A DNA stretch of 7,173 nucleotides from the NCBI GenBank assembly GCA_948960675.1, contig CARDPF010000166.1, forward strand, positions 1 to 7,173, written 5' to 3'. Below, in pieces: positions 1 through 5,646 of the stretch. The position numbers were made by a program, and so were the translations under genes. The notes under the pieces are model-generated. The model was not told the DNA's origin. It saw only the letters and a list, made by a program, of their open reading frames with translations, and did no database searches. The stretch's first letter is position 1, and each line of letters opens with the position of its first letter. Origin of the DNA: an uncultured Eisenbergiella sp. (lineage in GTDB: Bacteria; Bacillota; Clostridia; Lachnospirales; Lachnospiraceae).

Positions 1-2
1 CG

Positions 3-224
3 GACACCGGGGGCATTCCCATGATGGTTTCCCACCAAAAAAGCGGGATTTTGGTAAAGCCAAAAGACGCCGCCGCGCTTTTGGAGGCCCTTCTTATGGT
101 GCTGGCGGATCCGGCGCTGTGCGAGCGGCTGGGTCAAAAGGCCCGGGAAACGGTAGGGAAAGAATTTTCCATGGAAGAAAATATGCGTCGTTTGCTGCAA
201 ATTTATGAAAGGGTGGCAAAATAA
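3..224 (+). CDS. Glycosyltransferase family 4 (GT4), C-terminal fragment cut by window edge
   Basis: Only the last 73 codons are present; the frame is open to the left edge, so the gene starts outside the window. The visible part reads DTGGIPMMVSHQKSGILVKP, then an Asp-containing acidic stretch and a helical tail ending in QIYERVAK. This is the end of the second Rossmann domain of a GT-B, family-4 retaining glycosyltransferase: a 'GGIP..V..G..GiLV.P.D' nucleotide-sugar binding loop followed by the closing helix that packs back on the N-terminal domain. Many GT4 proteins have Glu after GGIP; here it is Met, a variant I believe occurs in some capsule enzymes. The donor and acceptor cannot be judged because the EX7E motif lies upstream. 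The inferred role is transfer of a sugar to a lipid-linked intermediate at the cytoplasmic membrane face. The stop is one base before the next start codon, so the two genes are probably co-translated. Confidence 0.88.
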   Translation, partial: DTGGIPMMVSHQKSGILVKPKDAAALLEALLMVLADPALCERLGQKARETVGKEFSMEENMRRLLQIYERVAK

Positions 225-225
225 A

Positions 226-1263
226 ATGGAACGGTATAAAATCAGCGTCGTAGTGCCGGTTTACAATGCAGAACGCTATTTGACGCAATGTGTGGAAAGC
301 CTGTGCAGGCAGCGTTATGGCAATATGGAGATCGTGCTGGTGGATGACGGTTCTACGGACAAGAGTGGGGCGATGTGCGACGATTTTGCCTACAGGGACA
401 GGAGAATCCGCGTGGTGCATAAAAAAAACGGCGGTCTGGTGTCTGCCTGGAAGCGGGGCGTGGCGGCGGCGGACGGGGATTACATCTGCTTTGTGGACAG
501 CGATGACTGGATTGACGATACGATGCTTTGTGAGATGGGGGCCCATTTGACCGGCGGAAAGCGTGAGGTCATCGCCAGCGATTACGTGATTGAGAAAGAG
601 GACGGCGGACAAAAGTTTGTCTTTCAGCAGCTGTCCCCCGGGGAATATACGGGGGAACGGCTGGAAAAAGAGGTGGTACGAAACCTGTTGGGCCATGAAG
701 AGCGGTATATCTGCATTTCCCGCTGTATGAAGCTGCTTTCCCGGGAACTGGTCTGCAAAAATGCCGTGTACAGCGATCCGGCTGTCCGGATGGGGGAGGA
801 TATGACGCTGATCCTTCCGGCCCTGGCCGATTGCGAGCGGGTGGTGGTCATGGATCATAAGGCGTATTACCATTACCGCTACGTGGCGGCTTCCATGGTG
901 CATGGCTATGACGTAGGATTTTATGAAAGCATTCAGCTGCTGTACCACATTGTGCGGCGGGTGCTGGGGGATAAATTTGAGGGGGAAGCCCAAAGCTTTA
1001 TGGAGGGGCAGGCGCGGAAGGAATATATTTTTCTGCTGCTGCTGGTCTTGAAAAACGAAGCCAGGGGAAATAAAGCGGGCTATCTTACAAACATTGCCCG
1101 GATCTGCCGGGAGCCTTATGTGCGGGAACTGGTGCGGGAAAATCCGGTTAAGGTGCGCAGGCTGTCCAACCGGCTTTTGTATGCCGTGTTAAAGCATCCG
1201 GACGACGCAAGGATACGGCTTTTGCGGCTGGCGATGGTTTTGTTTTATCTGGGAAAGGGATAA
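226..1263 (+). CDS. Glycosyltransferase family 2 (GT-A fold), EpsJ-like
   Basis: Predicted 345-residue inverting GT2 enzyme that would transfer a sugar from a nucleotide donor to the growing lipid-linked oligosaccharide. Visible motifs: N-terminal beta strand and loop ISVVVPVYNAERYL (6-19), nucleotide-binding VDDGSTD (39-45), the metal-binding DxD region FVDSDDW (89-95), and a GED motif (190-192) whose acidic residue is the likely catalytic base. The loop NGGLVSAWKRG (68-78) replaces the commoner GLSAARN form, resembling the GLVSARK subtype of capsule GT2s. The C-terminal third is helical and basic, with hydrophobic patches (268-275, 336-343) that could sit against the membrane; no clear transmembrane span. 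I chose ATG 226 over the upstream in-frame ATG 205 because homology begins directly after it and 205 would overlap the GT4 gene; a weak purine-rich site (208-216) precedes it. Substrate is not predictable from sequence. Confidence 0.93.
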   Translation: MERYKISVVVPVYNAERYLTQCVESLCRQRYGNMEIVLVDDGSTDKSGAMCDDFAYRDRRIRVVHKKNGGLVSAWKRGVAAADGDYICFVDSDDWIDDTMLCEMGAHLTGGKREVIASDYVIEKEDGGQKFVFQQLSPGEYTGERLEKEVVRNLLGHEERYICISRCMKLLSRELVCKNAVYSDPAVRMGEDMTLILPALADCERVVVMDHKAYYHYRYVAASMVHGYDVGFYESIQLLYHIVRRVLGDKFEGEAQSFMEGQARKEYIFLLLLVLKNEARGNKAGYLTNIARICREPYVRELVRENPVKVRRLSNRLLYAVLKHPDDARIRLLRLAMVLFYLGKG

Positions 1264-1268
1264 GGGAC

Positions 1269-2324
1269 ATGGCAGTGACGATGCAGGGCCGGGAAAAGTA
1301 CCCGCTCATCAGTGTGATTGTGCCGGCGCATAACGCGCAGGAATATCTGGAAGGCTGCGTGGACAGCATTTTGGGGCAGACCTATCGGCCGTTGGAAATA
1401 TTGCTGGTCAACGACGGCTCCAAGGATCAGACGGCGCAGGTCTGCCAAAAGCTGAAAGGGCTCCACGAAAATATCGTGGTGATTACCATGGAGGACAAAG
1501 GCGTTTCCGCCGCCCGAAACGCAGGGCTTGCGCGTGCGCAGGGGGCATATGTGACGTTCGTGGATATGGACGACCGGATCCATCCGCAGCTGCTGGAGGT
1601 TTTGTACCGGGAACTGACGCGCACCAAAAGCGACCTTGCGGGATGCCGGTTTTTTGCGTGGAGCCGCCTGCAGGAGTGGGAGCAGGGCGTGCGCAGGGCG
1701 TGTGCAGGGGAAAAAGAGGGCCGGGTATTTACCCAAAAGGAGTTTGTCCTGCAGGGCATTTTGCAAAATGATACCCGTTGCTGGAGCAAGCTGTATCAAA
1801 AGGAGCTTCTGCAAAGCGTCCGTTTCCGGGAAGGACTTACCATCGGGGAGGACATGCTGTTTTTGGTGGATCTTGCGCCCCATCTGACCCGGGCGGTTTC
1901 CGTGGATTTTGCAGGCTACGGCTACTTTCAAAATCCGGACGGGGCGATGAACCGGAAGTTTGTACCGGCCTATATGGATCAAATCCGGTGTTGGAAAATC
2001 GCGGGGGAGCAATTGTCTGTGTGGGCAGGGGCGCAGGGAGGTCTTACGCAGCAGGAGAGGGAAGAAGTCAGGGCTGTTTTGGCGGCCCGCCTGATGACAG
2101 GGATTTTGCTCACGGCAGGAAAGCTTGCGGAACTGGAAGGTAAAGAGCGGCGCGCCAACCGTCCTTATGTGCAGGATTGTCACCGCCAGCTGCGGCAGTG
2201 TCTGCGGCAGGGCGCGCCAACCGTCCGGCTGGATAGGGGATACCGCTGGAAGGTAAAGGTTTTTGCGGCTTTTCCGGCAGGATATCTATGGCTGTACGGA
2301 TGCTGGAAAAGGGGAAGGAAATAG
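1269..2324 (+). CDS. Glycosyltransferase family 2 (GT-A fold), second copy
   Basis: Predicted 351-residue GT2 of the same general architecture as the gene before it, but clearly diverged, so it probably makes a different linkage. Motifs: SVIVPAHNAQEYLEGCVDSI (15-34), VNDGSKD (47-53, with Asn in place of the first Asp of the usual DDGS), GVSAARNAGL (78-87), FVDMDD (97-102, the metal-binding DxD region) and GED (193-195, candidate catalytic base). After about residue 240 the protein is helical; it ends in an aromatic, basic tail (GYLWLYGCWKRGRK) that may touch the membrane. ATG 1269 is preceded by AAAGGGA (1254-1260) inside the end of the upstream gene, with only five bases between the genes, which points to translational coupling. 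ATG 1281 is a possible alternative start. The 3' part contains a 16-base direct repeat read in two frames (listed separately). Confidence 0.93.
   Translation: MAVTMQGREKYPLISVIVPAHNAQEYLEGCVDSILGQTYRPLEILLVNDGSKDQTAQVCQKLKGLHENIVVITMEDKGVSAARNAGLARAQGAYVTFVDMDDRIHPQLLEVLYRELTRTKSDLAGCRFFAWSRLQEWEQGVRRACAGEKEGRVFTQKEFVLQGILQNDTRCWSKLYQKELLQSVRFREGLTIGEDMLFLVDLAPHLTRAVSVDFAGYGYFQNPDGAMNRKFVPAYMDQIRCWKIAGEQLSVWAGAQGGLTQQEREEVRAVLAARLMTGILLTAGKLAELEGKERRANRPYVQDCHRQLRQCLRQGAPTVRLDRGYRWKVKVFAAFPAGYLWLYGCWKRGRK
2149..2226 (+). repeat. Exact 16-base direct repeat, copies 62 bases apart, inside the second GT2 gene
   Basis: GGCGCGCCAACCGTCC occurs at 2149-2164 and again, identically, at 2211-2226. 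The offset of 62 is not a multiple of three, so the first copy is read as part of ERRANRP and the second as GAPTV. Between them lies a smaller direct repeat, CTGCGGCAG at 2190-2198 and 2202-2210 (offset 12, encoding LRQ twice). An exact 16-base match is unlikely by chance in 7 kb, although GC bias raises the odds. Loss of one unit by slippage would shift the frame and meet a TAG after a few codons. Confidence 0.85.
2315..2320 (+). promoter_or_regulatory. Ribosome binding site of the GT11 gene
   Basis: AAGGAA lies eight bases before ATG 2329, inside the last codons of the upstream GT2 gene. It supports 2329 rather than the earlier in-frame ATG at 2263, which would overlap the GT2 gene by 62 bases and add a non-homologous leader. 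The overlap of the site with the upstream coding sequence fits coupled translation. Confidence 0.6.
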
Positions 2325-2328
2325 GGGC

Positions 2329-3228
2329 ATGATTATCATTCAGGTAGCCGGGGGGCTGGGCAACCAGCTGCAGCAATATGCGCTTTACCAAAAGTTTCTC
2401 GCGCTGGGAAAACAATCCCGTCTGGATCTTTCTTGGTTTGACCAAAAAGCAGGGGAAGGCGGGAAAATTACCGGGCGCAGTCTGGAACTTTCCAAATTGG
2501 AGGGGATTGCCTATCAGGCGTGTACGCAGGCGGAGAAGCGTGCCCTGACCGGGGGGGACGGGATCGCCGGAAAGCTGGCGCGCAGGCTGGCTCCCTTTAT
2601 GACCCGCCGCTTTTTGGAGAGGGGGATGTATCATCCGGAGATTTTTGCGCTTGAGGACTGCTATCTGGAGGGATATTTTGCCTGTGAAAAATATTATGCG
2701 GATATACTGGACAGACTGCGGCAGCAGATTCGGTTTCCCCAAAGCCGCAATCCGCAAAACGCTGTTTTGGCAGCCGCCATGGAAAAAGGGACGTCCGTGA
2801 GCGTGCATATCCGCCGGGGGGATTACAAAAATCCGCAAAATGCCGCCATGTTCGGCAATATCTGTACGCCGGATTATTACCGGGGAGCCATGGACTATGT
2901 AAAAAAACAGGCGCCGGACGCCCGTTTTTATCTGTTTTCCGATGATATCCCTTATGTGCGGAAGCATTTTTTGCAGGAAGGGTGTACCGTGGTGGATGTC
3001 AATCACGGTGGGGACAACCATTACGATATGTGGCTGATGAGCCGGTGCCGGCATAACATATGTGCCAATTCCACCTTTAGCTTTTGGGGGGCAAGGCTGA
3101 ACGGGCATCCGGATAAAATCATGGTGCGTCCCACCGTACACAAAAACAGCCAGGTTTTTGTCAAAGAAGAGATGGAAGAGTTGTGGAAGGGCTGGCATTT
3201 TGTGGATCCGCAGGGAAGGCTGCAGTAG
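2329..3228 (+). CDS. Glycosyltransferase family 11, alpha-1,2-fucosyltransferase type
   Basis: Predicted 299-residue cytoplasmic GT11 enzyme. Most characterised bacterial members transfer L-fucose from GDP-fucose in alpha-1,2 linkage, often to galactose. The family signatures are all present and in order: N-terminal GGLGNQLQQYALYQKF (8-23), the GDP-sugar binding motif HIRRGDY (160-166), FYLFSDD (200-206), and the C-terminal block DMWLMSRCRHNICANSTFSF (233-252) continuing into WGARLN. Length matches the usual size of about 280-310 residues. No signal peptide or membrane span. It starts four bases after the GT2 stop and ends 14 bases before the pyruvyl transferase. The family assignment is firm. 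The exact donor is inferred: no GDP-fucose synthesis genes (gmd, fcl, fkp) are in the window, and some relatives in polysaccharide clusters are of unproven specificity. Confidence 0.93.
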   Translation: MIIIQVAGGLGNQLQQYALYQKFLALGKQSRLDLSWFDQKAGEGGKITGRSLELSKLEGIAYQACTQAEKRALTGGDGIAGKLARRLAPFMTRRFLERGMYHPEIFALEDCYLEGYFACEKYYADILDRLRQQIRFPQSRNPQNAVLAAAMEKGTSVSVHIRRGDYKNPQNAAMFGNICTPDYYRGAMDYVKKQAPDARFYLFSDDIPYVRKHFLQEGCTVVDVNHGGDNHYDMWLMSRCRHNICANSTFSFWGARLNGHPDKIMVRPTVHKNSQVFVKEEMEELWKGWHFVDPQGRLQ

Positions 3229-3238
3229 GGAGGGAAGG
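3228..3238 (+). promoter_or_regulatory. Strong ribosome binding site of the pyruvyl transferase gene
   Basis: The purine run GGGAGGGAAGG sits 4-14 bases before ATG 3243 and begins on the last base of the GT11 stop codon. It fixes the start at 3243, against an in-frame ATG at 3183 that would overlap GT11 by 46 bases. Confidence 0.75.
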
Positions 3239-3242
3239 AAAT

Positions 3243-4415
3243 ATGAAGGACGATAAGATTGTTTTGTATATGCATGCCGGGAGCGGCAACCACGGCTGCG
3301 AGGCTATCGTCAACAGCCTTTTAAAGATGCTGCCAAAGCCCGCCGTTTTGATGACCAACCGTCCCTGGGAGGATCGCAAATATTCCCTTGCTTCCCTCTG
3401 CGACACGTTTGTGGAGGAGAGGAATCTGGAAAAAAACGTTTTGGTTCATGCCTGGTATTATGTGTGGCGGAAGGTGTTTCGCGATCCGGAGAGCTTTATG
3501 CGCTACCGCTACCGGGATATTCTGGGGAAAAACCTGCACCGGCTCAATATTTCCATCGGCGGGGACAATTATTGCTATGACAATATGCTGGACAGGCTGC
3601 TTTTGGCAAACCGGGTGTTTCACAGGCAGGGCGCCAAGACGGTGCTGCTGGGCTGTTCCATTGAGCCTGCCCTTCTTTTGCGAAAGGAAATCGTAGAGGA
3701 TATGCGGCGCTACGATGCCATTGTGGCCAGGGAGAGCATCACCTATGAGGCGCTTTGCAGGGTATGCGAAAAGGATAAGGTGTATTTATGTCCGGATCCG
3801 GCCTTTTTGCTGGAGCCGGAAATGGCCCCGCTGCCGGAAGGGTTTGCAGGGGGCAATACGCTGGGGCTCAATGTGAGTCCCATGGCGGTGGAAAACGAGT
3901 CCCGGGCAGGGATCACCATGGACAATTATAAAGCCCTCATCGCCCATGTCCTTGCGTCCACCGACATGCAGGTTGCGCTGATTCCCCATGTGGTCTGGGA
4001 AAACAATGACGACCGAAAGCCGCTTTCGCAGCTGTATCAGGCCTTTGCCAAAACCGGACGCGTAGTCTTGTTGGAAGACGCCTCCGCCGTGCGGCTCAAA
4101 GGCTATATCGGACGCTGCCGGATGTTCATCGGCGCCAGAACCCATGCGACCATTGCCGCCTATTCCTCCTGCGTGCCCACGCTGGCGGTGGGATATTCCG
4201 TAAAGGCGGAAGGGATTGCAAAGGATTTGTTTGGCACGGCAAAAGGGTATGTAGTGCCGGTACAGGCGCTTTCCCGCAGGGAGGAATTGATCGAGGCGTT
4301 TACATGGCTGCAGGGACAGGAGCAGGCCATGGGTGCGCACTTACGGGCCGTGATGCCCGGTTACAGGCAGGAAGCGTCCCGGGTAAAGGAAATGATCGGA
4401 CGGCTGGCCGGATGA
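3243..4415 (+). CDS. Polysaccharide pyruvyl transferase family protein
   Basis: Predicted 390-residue member of the polysaccharide pyruvyl transferase family (PF04230; relatives include CsaB and WcaK). Such enzymes move the enolpyruvyl group of phosphoenolpyruvate to a sugar, forming a ketal that adds a negative charge. Visible features: N-terminal glycine-rich loop HAGSGNHGCEAIVNSLL (11-27), GGDNYCYDN (106-114) as the centre of the first domain, ARESITYEAL (162-171), CPDPAFLL (183-190), the start of the second domain LGLNVSP (207-213), LIPHVVWENNDD (246-257), and the most conserved block FIGARTHATIAAYSSCVPTL (295-314) followed by GYSVKAEGIAKDLFG. Arg299 and His301 in that block are candidate active-site residues. 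No signal peptide; cytoplasmic. The sugar modified is unknown. Some PF04230 proteins of clostridial clusters have not been tested, so 'pyruvyl transfer' is a family-based inference. Confidence 0.9.
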   Translation: MKDDKIVLYMHAGSGNHGCEAIVNSLLKMLPKPAVLMTNRPWEDRKYSLASLCDTFVEERNLEKNVLVHAWYYVWRKVFRDPESFMRYRYRDILGKNLHRLNISIGGDNYCYDNMLDRLLLANRVFHRQGAKTVLLGCSIEPALLLRKEIVEDMRRYDAIVARESITYEALCRVCEKDKVYLCPDPAFLLEPEMAPLPEGFAGGNTLGLNVSPMAVENESRAGITMDNYKALIAHVLASTDMQVALIPHVVWENNDDRKPLSQLYQAFAKTGRVVLLEDASAVRLKGYIGRCRMFIGARTHATIAAYSSCVPTLAVGYSVKAEGIAKDLFGTAKGYVVPVQALSRREELIEAFTWLQGQEQAMGAHLRAVMPGYRQEASRVKEMIGRLAG

Positions 4416-4419
4416 TTTT

Positions 4420-4442
4420 GGCGGCGACGGCCGGCGGCCGCC
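4420..4442 (+). repeat. GC-rich inverted repeat between pyruvyl transferase and GH88/105-like gene
   Basis: GGCGGC (4420-4425) pairs with GCCGCC (4437-4442) around an 11-base loop. The right half also contains the 10-base perfect palindrome GGCGGCCGCC (4433-4442). Its 3' arm is shared with bases that could extend the adjacent larger stem, so the two structures may compete. No T-run follows on either strand. Confidence 0.5.
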
Positions 4443-4483
4443 ATGGCGTTACCGTTTGGACAAAGACTGCACGGTAACGCCAT
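4443..4483 (+). repeat. Perfect 13-bp inverted repeat (stem-loop) without a U-tract
   Basis: ATGGCGTTACCGT (4443-4455) is the exact reverse complement of ACGGTAACGCCAT (4471-4483), with a 15-base loop (4456-4470). After one mismatch (C4442 against A4484) three more pairs, CGC 4439-4441 with GCG 4485-4487, extend the stem. The next gene starts 33 bases after the right arm. There is no T-run on either side, so it is not a standard intrinsic terminator. It could be an mRNA stability or processing element that sets the ratio of upstream to downstream products, a protein-binding operator, or a copy of a dispersed palindromic repeat. The structure is certain; the function is unknown. Confidence 0.85.
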
Positions 4484-4496
4484 AGCGTCTGTAAGC

Positions 4497-4510
4497 GGGA
4501 GGAAACGGAG
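4497..4510 (+). promoter_or_regulatory. Double ribosome binding site of the GH88/105-like gene
   Basis: Two purine-rich sites occur in tandem: GGGAGGAA (4497-4504), and GGAG (4507-4510) at six bases from ATG 4517. The nearer one is best placed. AAACGG (4503-4508) is complementary to CCGTTT (4452-4457) in the left arm of the upstream stem-loop, a short match that may be chance. Confidence 0.65.
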
Positions 4511-4516
4511 AAAGAT

Positions 4517-5635
4517 ATGGAAATACAGGCATTGGCACAACAGGCGGTAGAGCAGCTTGCGACCTATCCGTCCGTAACTGCGAAGGAAAAATGTAAGCGG
4601 CTGCTAAAATACGGCGTTTTGCGGCAAAAGGTTGCCCCCATCGACCCCTTTTCGTGGCCCTGTGCGCTGCTGGGGGAAGGGCTTTTGGAGGCCTTTTTGG
4701 CCACTGGGGAAAGCGCGTATCTGGAGGTGGCAGCCGGGTATCTGAAACGGTGGAAAACCCGCAAATTTTCCATCCATTATGTGGATAACATTATGAACGC
4801 ACACCTTGCCCTGCGGATAGGGGATGCGGTTTTGCAGGGCAGGGCGGATGCCTGCCACGCGGTAGGAAAGCAGGAACTTTTGGAACTGTGTAAACAAACA
4901 CAGGATGCCTGCGCGGATTGGATTGTCCATGTAGCGCGCACGGCGGAGGGGATTTTGGCGTACCGGCAGCACCATCCGGACTGGCTGTTTGCGGATGCCC
5001 TGGGGATGGTGTGCCCTTTTTTGTGCGGATACGGGGTGCGCAGGAAGGATGCCTCCTTTGTGGAGTTGGGAGTCAGGCAGCTGACGCGGTTTTTGCAAAA
5101 GGGCATGGACGAAAAGACCGGACTGCCCTATCACGGGTACGACGAAAAAACCGGCCTGAAGTACGGAATTATCGGCTGGGGCCGGGCCTGCGGCTGGATG
5201 CTTTTGGGGCTGGGGCAAAGCCTGCAGTATCTTCCAGAGGACGCTTCGTCCTACCAAGAGATTTTACAGGCGTTTCAAAGGCTGGCAGCGGCCTGCACTG
5301 TCTGGCAGAGGGCGGACGGCGGCCTTTCCTGGCAGCTTTGCGCCACGGAGGGACCTAGGGATAGTTCGGCGGAGGCAATGATCGGTTTGGCCCTGGCCAG
5401 GGGAAGAAAGGCAGGGCTTTTGCGGGATCCTGTAGGGAAACCGCCGGGTTTTTACGGCCGCTTTGCAGGACAGCTTTTGGACAGGCTGGAATCGTCCTGG
5501 AGGCAGGGAAGGCTGGGGGATTGCTCCGGGGAGTGCAGGGGCTTTGCGGAATATCCCCAAAATTATGGCTGTTACCCTTGGGGGACGGGCAGCGCCCTGG
5601 CCTTTTTGGCGGTGTGCGGTTCCAAGGGGGGCTGA
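4517..5635 (+). CDS. GH88/GH105-like protein (unsaturated uronyl hydrolase family), cytoplasmic
   Basis: Predicted 372-residue (alpha/alpha)6-barrel protein resembling GH88/GH105 (PF07470; YteR, UGL), which hydrate and split 4,5-unsaturated uronic acids made by polysaccharide lyases. Matches along the chain: PFSWPCALLGEGLLEAF (44-60), HYVDNIMN (87-94), HPDWLFADALGMVCPFL (153-169), TGLPYHGYDEKTGL (201-214), GWGRACGWMLLGLGQSLQYL (220-239), QRADGGLSWQL (264-274), DSSAEAMIGLALARG (282-296) and the C-terminal WGTGSALAFLA (355-365). Asp90 and Asp160 are candidates for the two conserved aspartates of the family. The usual WxRGNGW becomes WGRACGW, so it is a divergent member. No signal peptide or membrane segment is seen. 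ATG 4517 follows a good ribosome site. A catabolic-type enzyme in a biosynthetic operon is unexpected; it may trim or edit intermediates, or have another activity on the same fold. Fold assignment is fairly sure, reaction is not. Confidence 0.75.
   Translation: MEIQALAQQAVEQLATYPSVTAKEKCKRLLKYGVLRQKVAPIDPFSWPCALLGEGLLEAFLATGESAYLEVAAGYLKRWKTRKFSIHYVDNIMNAHLALRIGDAVLQGRADACHAVGKQELLELCKQTQDACADWIVHVARTAEGILAYRQHHPDWLFADALGMVCPFLCGYGVRRKDASFVELGVRQLTRFLQKGMDEKTGLPYHGYDEKTGLKYGIIGWGRACGWMLLGLGQSLQYLPEDASSYQEILQAFQRLAAACTVWQRADGGLSWQLCATEGPRDSSAEAMIGLALARGRKAGLLRDPVGKPPGFYGRFAGQLLDRLESSWRQGRLGDCSGECRGFAEYPQNYGCYPWGTGSALAFLAVCGSKGG
5108..5158 (+). repeat. Short internal duplication in the GH88/105-like gene
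   Basis: GACGAAAAGACCGGACTG (5108-5125) recurs as GACGAAAAAACCGGCCTG (5141-5158), 16 of 18 bases identical, 33 bases (11 codons) apart and in frame. At protein level DEKTGLPY (198-205) is followed by DEKTGLKY (209-216). The first copy lies at the family's TGL.YHGYD loop near the active site; the second extends the segment before the WGRACGW motif. Confidence 0.75.
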
Positions 5636-5636
5636 C

Positions 5637-5644
5637 GGAGAGGA
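5637..5644 (+). promoter_or_regulatory. Ribosome binding site of the flippase gene
   Basis: GGAGAGGA lies just after the upstream stop codon, with GGAG ending six bases before ATG 5647. It picks 5647 over the in-frame ATG 5521, which would overlap the upstream gene by 115 bases and add a non-membrane leader. Confidence 0.65.
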
Positions 5645-5646
5645 AA

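Larger units (their letters stand above)
4416..4516 (+). other. Longest intergenic gap of the operon (101 bases), structured
   Basis: All other gaps in the window are 14 bases or less. This one holds a GC-rich self-complementary stretch (4420-4442), a perfect 13-bp stem-loop (4443-4483) and the ribosome binding region of the next gene. I see no convincing promoter: TTGGAC at 4456 resembles a -35 box only weakly and lies in the hairpin loop, with no TATAAT-like hexamer at the right distance. Confidence 0.7.

Noticed and set aside
94..993. Long minus-strand open frame of 299 residues
   Set aside because: It lies opposite the GT2 gene with clear family motifs on the plus strand. The translation is rich in His, Pro and Arg with no recognisable domain, as expected for a shadow in GC-rich DNA.
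1757..1770. Perfect 14-base palindrome CATTTTGCAAAATG inside the second GT2 gene
   Set aside because: A 14-base palindrome is expected about once in every few windows of this size by chance, and it is inside coding sequence with no partner site.
1245..2183. Minus-strand open frame of 312 residues
   Set aside because: Antisense shadow of the second GT2 gene; no motif and low-complexity His/Pro/Leu composition.
2110..3198. Longest minus-strand open frame, 362 residues
   Set aside because: Covers the GT11 gene in antisense; no domain pattern, and GT11 motifs on the plus strand are unambiguous.
4443..4483. Intrinsic (Rho-independent) terminator
   Set aside because: The stem is strong but neither strand has the T-run that should follow, and the next gene has the same direction with good coupling signals.
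4456..4484. Possible sigma-70 promoter (TTGGAC and a CATA-like -10) in the intergenic gap
   Set aside because: Matches only about half of the -35 consensus, lacks a credible -10 hexamer, and lies within the stem-loop.
4443..4550. Short open frame starting at the ATG of the stem-loop left arm (35 codons, overlapping the next gene's start)
   Set aside because: No ribosome binding site precedes it, the composition is that of a shadow frame, and its start is part of the inverted repeat.
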